A program made the position numbers and the translations under genes. Source: CAZIHO01 sp964538875 (GTDB lineage: Bacteria > Pseudomonadota > Gammaproteobacteria > Chromatiales > Chromatiaceae). From it: a stretch of 45,066 bases of DNA. Position 1 is the stretch's first letter. Each line of letters opens with the position of its first letter. The notes below the pieces were generated by a model that saw only the letters and a program-made list of their open reading frames with translations, did not search any database and had not been told where the DNA came from. Of the stretch, positions 44,206 through 45,066 are shown piece by piece. The stretch is taken from the NCBI GenBank assembly GCA_964538875.1, contig CAZIHO010000012.1, positions 1 to 45,066 of the forward strand. The letters are read 5' to 3'.

Positions 44206-45066
44206 GCATTCTGGTCAATTCATCCACCCGGCTCATCTGCCAGGGTTTCACGGGCCAACAGGGCACCTTCCACAGCGAGCAAGCGATTGCCTATGGCACC
44301 AACCTGGTGGGCGGCGTCACCCCCGGCAAGGGCGGTCAGACCCATCTGGGCCGGCCCATTTTCGACACCGTACATGACGCGGTGAAGGACACCGGCGCCG
44401 ATGCCACCATGATCTATGTTCCGGCTGCCTTTGCGGCGGACGCCATTCTGGAAGCGGCGGATGCGGGTATCCGGCTCATCGTCTGCATCACCGAGGGCAT
44501 TCCAGTACTGGACATGCTGCGGGTGCGGGCGGTGCTGGACGGCACCAGCAGCCGCCTGATCGGCCCCAACTGCCCCGGCATCATCACCCCCGGCCAGTGC
44601 AAGATCGGCATCATGCCCGGTCACATTCACCAGGCAGGCCGAATCGGCATCGTTTCCCGCTCCGGCACCCTCACCTATGAATGCGTGTTCCAGACCAGCC
44701 GTGCCGGCCTGGGTCAGAGCACCTGCGTGGGCATCGGCGGCGACCCCATCAATGGCACCAACTTCGTGGATTGCCTGGCCCTGTTTGAACAGGACCCGGC
44801 CACCGAAGGCATTGTCATGGTGGGCGAAATCGGCGGCAGCGCAGAAGAAGAAGCGGCCGAGTACATCCAGGCCCAGGTGAGTAAGCCGGTGGTGGCCTAT
44901 ATCGCTGGCGTCACCGCGCCGGCTGGCAAACGCATGGGTCACGCCGGTGCCATCATCACCGGCGGCAAGGGCACTGCCGAGGGCAAGTACCAGGCGCTAG
45001 AAGCGGCCGGAGTCGCCACCGTGCGCTCGCCGGCCAACATCGGCGCCCGCATGGCGGAACTGCTCG
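44202..45066 (+). CDS. sucD: Succinyl-CoA synthetase alpha subunit SucD, truncated at window end
   Basis: The first 288 residues of the alpha subunit, the partner of SucC. Seen are the CoA-binding fold LICQGFTGQQGTFHSEQAI, GTNLVGGVTPGKGGQTHLG, the LIGPNCPGIITPGQCKIGIMPG segment (in pieces), SRSGTLTYE, and the phospho-His region GKRMGHAGAIITGGKGTAE. Family length is about 289-300 residues, so only a few residues are missing. It starts within the sucC stop codon (ATGA overlap). Confidence 0.97.
   Translation, partial: MSILVNSSTRLICQGFTGQQGTFHSEQAIAYGTNLVGGVTPGKGGQTHLGRPIFDTVHDAVKDTGADATMIYVPAAFAADAILEAADAGIRLIVCITEGIPVLDMLRVRAVLDGTSSRLIGPNCPGIITPGQCKIGIMPGHIHQAGRIGIVSRSGTLTYECVFQTSRAGLGQSTCVGIGGDPINGTNFVDCLALFEQDPATEGIVMVGEIGGSAEEEAAEYIQAQVSKPVVAYIAGVTAPAGKRMGHAGAIITGGKGTAEGKYQALEAAGVATVRSPANIGARMAELL

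Overview
The window looks like part of a draft genome of a GC-rich gammaproteobacterium with a sulfur-based, probably chemolithotrophic and carbon-fixing lifestyle. The gammaproteobacterial assignment rests on cvpA-purF-metZ order, the GspA/GspB pair, a PilS-type kinase and a YqaA-type protein. The sulfur assignment rests on TusA and DsrE2 sulfur-transfer proteins beside cysG, a cysteine-less DsrC/TusE-family protein, and a periplasm-facing Psr/Phs-type molybdoenzyme. Three runs of exactly 100 N (1084-1183, 19095-19194, 25651-25750) are scaffold gaps, each cutting a gene or its neighbourhood. I saw no tRNA, rRNA, transposase, prophage or CRISPR array.

Layout. 1-3.2 kb: a truncated Bax-type glucosaminidase, a gap, a palindromic repeat, then yqaA, dsrE2 and tusA on the minus strand. 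3.2-9.3 kb: siroheme synthase cysG, a spermidine-synthase-like gene, and cvpA-purF-metZ. 9.5-11.7 kb: a compact minus-strand group of four small genes (a 63-aa protein, a helical-repeat protein, a solitary Cas6/Cmx6-like RAMP protein, and a DsrC-family protein lacking both redox cysteines). This is the best candidate here for an undescribed system. 12-17.6 kb: an apparently exported protein made of two tandem methyltransferase units, an anchored Pro/Thr-rich protein and an M1-like metallopeptidase.

17.5-21.7 kb: a LysR regulator, a truncated methyltransferase, then mdh and gltA (TCA cycle). 21.9-29.4 kb: three complex-I antiporter-type membrane subunits (one L-like, two M-like) with no peripheral arm, a small exported protein between two of them, then htpX, a Tat-exported beta-carbonic anhydrase and a DUF2721 membrane protein, all on the minus strand. 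A hairpin-rich stretch precedes a chemoreceptor that ends in a hemerythrin domain.

32-37.9 kb: a minus-strand locus with a Tat-signal molybdopterin catalytic subunit, a four-cluster ferredoxin subunit, an NrfD-type membrane anchor, a TorD-type chaperone and a HybE-like hydrogenase-type chaperone. 38.2-45 kb: gspA-gspB, a pilS-like kinase whose best-placed start codon is AUU, and sucC-sucD running off the end.

How the parts could fit together (inference): TusA/DsrE2 and siroheme serve sulfur transfer and sulfite chemistry; the Psr-like complex exchanges electrons between a periplasmic sulfur (or other) substrate and the quinone pool; the antiporter-type module and periplasmic carbonic anhydrase may serve ion or inorganic-carbon handling; mdh, gltA and sucCD cover central carbon metabolism.
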